Position numbers and translations under genes: made by a program
Assembly (NCBI GenBank): GCA_036160575.1
Contig: JAYYDT010000066.1
Coordinates: 4,420 to 68,419 of the forward strand
Source: TMED26 sp002694075
GTDB lineage: Bacteria > Pseudomonadota > Alphaproteobacteria > Thalassobaculales > Thalassobaculaceae
Reading direction: 5' to 3'
Length of the DNA: 64,000 nt
Part shown: positions 59,788-64,000 of the stretch, in pieces
Layout of the letters: every line of letters starts with the position of its first letter
Position numbering within the stretch: the stretch's first letter is position 1
The notes under the pieces: model-generated
What the model was told of the DNA's origin: nothing
Databases searched by the model: none
What the model saw: the letters and a program-made list of their open reading frames with translations, nothing else

Positions 59788-60718
59788 TTCCGGAACATCG
59801 GCCCCGCGCGGCCTGCTCGCCCGCTTTTTCGACAGCGACGTGTGGTTCAGTTTCCGCCGCTCCAAGGTGACCATGGTCGCCGCCGGAGTGACCGCGGTCT
59901 ATTTCGTCGCCGCCTTGTTCGCGCCGCTGATCGCCCCCCACGACCCCTTCGACCTGGTCAATTTGGACGTCATGGACAGCTTCATCCCACCAATGTGGGA
60001 ATTGGACGGCGACCCGCGCTTCCTGCTGGGCACCGACGATCAAGGCCGTGATATGTTATCGGCGATCATCCATGGCGCGCGGGTTTCGCTGTTCATCGGT
60101 TTCGCCAGTGTCGTTCTGGCCCTGGTGCTGGGCGTCGGTCTCGGCTTGTGGGCTGGGTTCGTCGGCGGTCGCATCGACGCTTTTTTGATGCGGGTGGCCG
60201 AAATTCAACTGAGCTTTCCAACCATTTTGATCGCTCTGTTAATCAATGGCGTGCTGCGCGGCGCCTTGCATATCGAGCAACAAGTCTATCTCGCTTATGT
60301 CGTTTTGGTTTTGTCCATCGGCGTGTCCGGCTGGGTCCAATACGCGCGGACCGTGCGCGGCTCGACCATGGTTGAACGCAACAAGGAATATGTCCAAGCG
60401 GCGCGCGTCATCGGCATCCATCCCTGGCTGATCATGCTACGCCATATCCTGCCCAATGTGACCGGCCCGGTATTGGTCATCGCCACCATCCACCTGGCGG
60501 TGGCGATTATCAGCGAGGCGACCTTGTCTTTCCTAGGCGTCGGTGTGCCGCCAACCGAACCGTCGCTCGGCACCTTGATCCGCATCGGCAACGATTTTTT
60601 GTTTTCCGGGGAGTGGTGGATCACGATTTTCCCCGGCGTCGCCCTGGCCGTCCTGGTATTGGCGGTCAATTTGTTGGGCGACTGGCTGCGCGACGCGCTG
60701 AACCCCAAGTTGCGGTGA
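59780..60718 (+). CDS. DppC-type ABC transporter permease
   Basis: 312 residues, overlapping DppB by 8 bp. An N-terminal cytoplasmic segment (OppC_N type) leads into six membrane segments. LLGTDDQGRDMLSAIIHGARVSL near 82-105 and the EAA loop NKEYVQAARVIGIHPWLIMLRHILPN near 208-233 identify DppC/OppC. It forms the translocation channel with DppB. Confidence 0.93.
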   Translation: MASSGTSAPRGLLARFFDSDVWFSFRRSKVTMVAAGVTAVYFVAALFAPLIAPHDPFDLVNLDVMDSFIPPMWELDGDPRFLLGTDDQGRDMLSAIIHGARVSLFIGFASVVLALVLGVGLGLWAGFVGGRIDAFLMRVAEIQLSFPTILIALLINGVLRGALHIEQQVYLAYVVLVLSIGVSGWVQYARTVRGSTMVERNKEYVQAARVIGIHPWLIMLRHILPNVTGPVLVIATIHLAVAIISEATLSFLGVGVPPTEPSLGTLIRIGNDFLFSGEWWITIFPGVALAVLVLAVNLLGDWLRDALNPKLR

Positions 60719-60722
60719 TCTG

Positions 60723-61697
60723 ATGGCCTTGCTTGAAGTCGACAATCTGCGCGTCGAATTCCCCACCCGCCGCGGCGTGCTGACGGCGGTGGATGACGTG
60801 TCCTTGCATATCGAGGCCGGCGAGGTGCTGGGCGTGGTCGGCGAGTCCGGCGCCGGCAAATCGATGACCGGCAACGCCATCATCGGCTTGCTGGAGCCGC
60901 CGGGGCGCATCGCCGGCGGCGAGATCCGCCTGGCCGGTCAGCGCATCGACAACCTGCCTTATGAGCAGATGCGGCGCATCCGCGGCGCTCAAATCGGGGC
61001 CATCTTCCAAGACCCGCTGACCAGCCTCAACCCGCTTTATTCGATCGGCCAACAGCTGATCGAAACGATCCAAACCCACACCGATCTGTCGGCGACGGCG
61101 GCGCGGGCACGGGCGCTTGAACTGCTGCACGAGGTCGGCATTCCGGCCGCCGAGCGACGCATCGACCATTATCCGCACCAGTTTTCCGGCGGCATGCGCC
61201 AACGGGTGGTGATCGCTCTGGCGCTGTCGGCCAATCCCAAACTGATCATCGCCGACGAGCCGACCACCGCCCTTGACGTGTCGATCCAGGCGCAAATTAT
61301 CGCCCTGTTGAAACGGCTGTGCCGCGACCATGGCACGGCGGTTATGCTGGTCACCCATGACATGGGCGTGATCGCCGAGACCGCCGACCGGGTGGCCGTC
61401 ATGTACGCCGGCCGGATCGCCGAGATCGGCCCGGTGCGCGAGGTCATCAAACACGCCAAACACCCCTATACCGATGGGTTGATGGGGTCGATTCCGGTGG
61501 TCGGTCAGCAATTGGCACGGCTGACTCAAATCGACGGCGCCATGCCGCGCCTTAACGCCATTCCGGCCGGCTGTCCGTTCAATCCGCGCTGCCCGCGGGT
61601 GGTCGAACGCTGTTACCGAGAACGGCCGGAACCGATCGTCGTCGACGGCGGTCAGGTCGCCTGTTGGCACTACGCCGAGGAGGGGGCTGATGCCTGA
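60723..61697 (+). CDS. DppD-type ABC transporter ATP-binding protein
   Basis: 324 residues. Walker A GESGAGKS, signature FSGGMRQR and Walker B LIIADEPT are all present. The C-terminal extension with four Cys (CPFNPRCPRVVERC and the later Cys of VACWHY) is the oligopeptide-transporter (HPY) domain that can hold an iron-sulfur cluster in DppD. It energises import together with DppF. Overlap with the next gene is 8 bp. Confidence 0.94.
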   Translation: MALLEVDNLRVEFPTRRGVLTAVDDVSLHIEAGEVLGVVGESGAGKSMTGNAIIGLLEPPGRIAGGEIRLAGQRIDNLPYEQMRRIRGAQIGAIFQDPLTSLNPLYSIGQQLIETIQTHTDLSATAARARALELLHEVGIPAAERRIDHYPHQFSGGMRQRVVIALALSANPKLIIADEPTTALDVSIQAQIIALLKRLCRDHGTAVMLVTHDMGVIAETADRVAVMYAGRIAEIGPVREVIKHAKHPYTDGLMGSIPVVGQQLARLTQIDGAMPRLNAIPAGCPFNPRCPRVVERCYRERPEPIVVDGGQVACWHYAEEGADA

Positions 61698-62718
61698 CAC
61701 CCGGGAAATCACCACCGCTCCGGATGACGCGCTGCTGCGGGTTGAAAACCTCAGCCGCAGTTTCGATGTCTCGCCGCCCTGGCTCAACCGCGTGATCGAC
61801 CGCCAACCGCGGCAATTCCTGAAAGCGGTCGACGGCATCGATTTCGCGATCCGCCCCGGCGAGACCTTCAGCCTGGTCGGCGAAAGCGGCTGCGGCAAGT
61901 CGACCGTCGCCCGTTTGGTGGTCGGGCTTTACGCGCCCAGCACCGGCCGGATTGTTTTTGAGGATCGGGATATCGGCGGGCTCAGCCGGCGGGAAATGGC
62001 CCCGATCCGGCGCCGCATTCAAATGATTTTCCAAGACCCCTACGCCAGCCTCAACCCCCGCTGGCCAGTCAAGAAGATCATCGCCGAGCCGATCCGCGCC
62101 TTTAACTTGGCCGAGGGTGAGGCGGCGATCACCGCCCGCGTCAATGAGTTGCTGGGACAAGTCAAGCTGACGCCCGAGGATGGCGATAAATATCCCCATG
62201 AGTTTTCCGGCGGCCAGCGCCAGCGCATCTCCATCGCCCGCGCCCTCGCCAGCGAGCCTGACTTCCTGGTCTGCGATGAGCCGACCTCGGCGCTCGATGT
62301 CTCGGTGCAGGCGCAAATCCTCAACCTCATGCGCGATTTGCAGCGCAGCCTGGGGCTGACCTATTTGTTCATCAGTCACAATCTGGCGGTGGTTTATTTC
62401 ATCTCCGACCGGCTCGGCGTGATGTACCTGGGGCGTTTGGTCGAAGTGGGCCCGGCGCGCGAGATTTTCGCTCATCCGCGCCACCCCTACACGCGCATGC
62501 TGCTTGACACCATTCCCGACTTGGAGATGACTGGACGTGAGCGCATGCCGGTCGCCGGCGAGGTGCCGAACCCGATCAATCCGCCGACCGGTTGTTCGTT
62601 TCACCCACGCTGTCCATTCGTGACCGACCGCTGTCGCAGCGAAGCGCCGGCCCACCGGGCCTATGGCGAGACCATGATCGCGTGCCATGGCGTCGAGGAA
62701 AACCGCATCCCCGCCTAG
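61690..62718 (+). CDS. DppF-type ABC transporter ATP-binding protein
   Basis: 342 residues. Walker A GESGCGKST, signature FSGGQRQR and Walker B LVCDEPTSALD are intact, and the C-terminal CSFHPRCPFVTDRC belongs to the oligopeptide-transporter tail. Its 60-residue N-terminal part includes a PWLNRVIDRQPRQFLKAV insert seen in DppF relatives. It pairs with DppD as the second ATPase. Confidence 0.94.
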   Translation: MPDTREITTAPDDALLRVENLSRSFDVSPPWLNRVIDRQPRQFLKAVDGIDFAIRPGETFSLVGESGCGKSTVARLVVGLYAPSTGRIVFEDRDIGGLSRREMAPIRRRIQMIFQDPYASLNPRWPVKKIIAEPIRAFNLAEGEAAITARVNELLGQVKLTPEDGDKYPHEFSGGQRQRISIARALASEPDFLVCDEPTSALDVSVQAQILNLMRDLQRSLGLTYLFISHNLAVVYFISDRLGVMYLGRLVEVGPAREIFAHPRHPYTRMLLDTIPDLEMTGRERMPVAGEVPNPINPPTGCSFHPRCPFVTDRCRSEAPAHRAYGETMIACHGVEENRIPA

Positions 62719-62738
62719 GTCCGCGCGGAGGACTGTCG

Positions 62739-64000
62739 ATGACCACCACCGTGATCCGCAACGCCCCCTGGTTGGTCGGCTGGGATGCCGCCAACCAGCG
62801 CCATGTTTATCTCAATGACGGCGATGTGGCCTTTACCGACGGCCTGATCGACCATGTCGGCGGGCGCTACACCGGCCCGGCCGAGGTTGAGATCGACGGC
62901 CGCGACCGCTTGGTCATGCCTGGGCTGGTCAATATCCACAGCCACCCGACCAGCGAGCCTCTGCGCAAGGGCATCACCGATGAAATTCGCAGCCCCAATT
63001 TTCACCATTCCTCGCTCTATGAATTTTTGACCGTCTTCAACAACGACGCCGCCGGCACCGCGCCCTGCGTCAAGGTGGCGCTCGCCGAACTGCTGCGAAG
63101 CGGCTGTACCACGGTGGTCGATTTCTCCGCCCCCTTCGACGGTTGGCTCGATCTGTTGGCCGACAGCGGCATCCGCGCCTGTGTCGCGCCGGCCTTTCGC
63201 GACGCCCCCTGGTTCACCCGCGACGGCCATTCCCTAGAGTATGATTGGAGCGATCGGAACCGCGGGCCGGCCGGCTTCGAAAAGGCCCGTCAAACCCTCG
63301 ACCTGGCCTTTCAACATCCCTCGGGACGCCTGTCCGGCATGGTCGCGCCGTCGCAAATCGACACCTGCTCCGAGGACCTGTTGCGCGACGCCCATGCCTT
63401 CGCCGAGGAACGACGCCTGCCCCTGCAAATCCACGCCGCCCAATCGGTCGCCGAGTTTTGGGAGATGATCCGTCGCCACGGCCTAACCCCGATCCAATGG
63501 ATGGAAAAGATTGGCCTGCTTAATGAACGCACGATCATCGGCCACGGTATTTTCCTGGATCACCATCCCTGGCTGCATTGGACCAGCCGCGATGACTTGG
63601 ACCGGATCGTCGCCGCCGGCGCCAGTGTCGCCCATTGCCCGACCGTGTTCATGCGCCGCGGCATCGCCCTGCGCAGCTTTGGCGGCTATCTGCGCGCCGG
63701 CGTCAACCTCGGCATTGGCACCGACACCTATCCCCACAACATGCTGGATGAAATGCGCAACGCCTTGACCGTGGCGCGGGCGGTCAGCGAAACCGTCGAC
63801 GATTTGGACACCGCCGATGTCTTCAACGCCGCCACTGTCGGCGGCGCCCGGGCGCTTGGCCGCGACGATATTGGCAAGCTGGCGGTCGGCGCCAAGGCCG
63901 ATTTGGTGTTGGTCGACATCCGCGACCCGGCCATGCGGCCCTTGCGCGAACCTTTGCGCAGCTTGATCTATGTCGCCGGCGACCGGGCCGTGCGCGAGGT
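62739..64000 (+). CDS. amidohydrolase (metal-dependent, ATZ/TRZ or cytosine-deaminase-like), partial
   Basis: At least 420 residues, cut by the window end. The ATG at 62739 follows GCGGAGGACTG. Metal ligands are His67 and His69 (NIHSHPTS), His of LQIHAAQS (near 231), His of IIGHGIFLDHH and Asp of GIGTDTYPHN (near 330). The C-terminal GARALGRDDIGKLAVGAKADLVLVD is a usual family end. It would hydrolyse a cyclic or amide C-N bond, or deaminate a nitrogen heterocycle. Placed 21 bp after the Dpp genes, it may process the imported compound. Confidence 0.88.
   Translation, partial: MTTTVIRNAPWLVGWDAANQRHVYLNDGDVAFTDGLIDHVGGRYTGPAEVEIDGRDRLVMPGLVNIHSHPTSEPLRKGITDEIRSPNFHHSSLYEFLTVFNNDAAGTAPCVKVALAELLRSGCTTVVDFSAPFDGWLDLLADSGIRACVAPAFRDAPWFTRDGHSLEYDWSDRNRGPAGFEKARQTLDLAFQHPSGRLSGMVAPSQIDTCSEDLLRDAHAFAEERRLPLQIHAAQSVAEFWEMIRRHGLTPIQWMEKIGLLNERTIIGHGIFLDHHPWLHWTSRDDLDRIVAAGASVAHCPTVFMRRGIALRSFGGYLRAGVNLGIGTDTYPHNMLDEMRNALTVARAVSETVDDLDTADVFNAATVGGARALGRDDIGKLAVGAKADLVLVDIRDPAMRPLREPLRSLIYVAGDRAVRE

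Overview
The window is about 64 kb of a high-GC, gene-dense bacterial chromosome. Spacers are short, many neighbouring genes overlap by 4 bp (ATGA), and codon usage is GC-rich throughout. Gene content (an FdsA-type NAD-linked formate dehydrogenase, NitT/TauT importers, CaiB/BaiF CoA transferase, CheA with two CheW-type domains, a Mo-box type operator, many amidase and oxidoreductase families) suggests a heterotrophic alphaproteobacterium, most likely Rhodospirillales-like. This is inferred from gene families; no rRNA or other phylogenetic marker is present. I see no tRNA, rRNA, insertion sequence, prophage or CRISPR array.

Layout. 1-12569: a NitT/TauT ABC importer (ATPase tail, binding protein, two permeases) runs into a same-strand catabolic block of hydrolase, CMD protein, SMP-30 lactonase-like protein, SDR, Baeyer-Villiger monooxygenase, NTF2-FMO fusion, quinone oxidoreductase, GST and CoA transferase. 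12559-15587 (minus): CheW and a CheA with two CheW-like domains and a degenerate receiver. 15726-24017: a molybdenum/formate module with a DUF3553 protein, a fused NuoE-NuoF formate dehydrogenase subunit, the catalytic FdhA, a DUF4213/DUF364-like protein, then mobA and fdhD on the minus strand and moaA diverging from fdhD across a perfect ModE-type palindrome. 24081-25910: a YbhN-type membrane protein and NAD kinase. 25958-29467: aldolase, D-2-hydroxyacid dehydrogenase, PRISE-type reductase and an isochorismatase-fold protein that has lost its catalytic triad. 29604-31863: an RTX-repeat protein and an ImmA-type metallopeptidase paired with a small membrane coiled-coil protein.

32085-37881 holds an acetolactate-synthase-like enzyme, the 5-oxoprolinase genes pxpC and pxpB diverging from pxpA, and an M20 peptidase. 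37937-45214 carries a nitroreductase, Bcr-type efflux, a sulfotransferase, an enolase-superfamily dehydratase with its MFS partner, a ChrA transporter and RadC. 45336-54050 is mixed metabolism: cobD, an OYE flavoenzyme, a SIS protein, a CMD protein, argC, a PLP dehydratase, an aminotransferase and a MATE pump. 54141-64000 has a class III aminotransferase, an MFS transporter and a complete Dpp-type ABC importer (binding protein, two permeases, two ATPases) followed by an amidohydrolase cut by the window end. A strong intrinsic terminator lies between the Dpp binding protein and its permeases.

The best-supported unusual features are the Mo-responsive formate dehydrogenase locus with its two uncharacterised companions, the BVMO-centred catabolic block, the catalytically dead isochorismatase-like protein, the CheA with a degenerate receiver, and the attenuator-like terminator in the Dpp operon.
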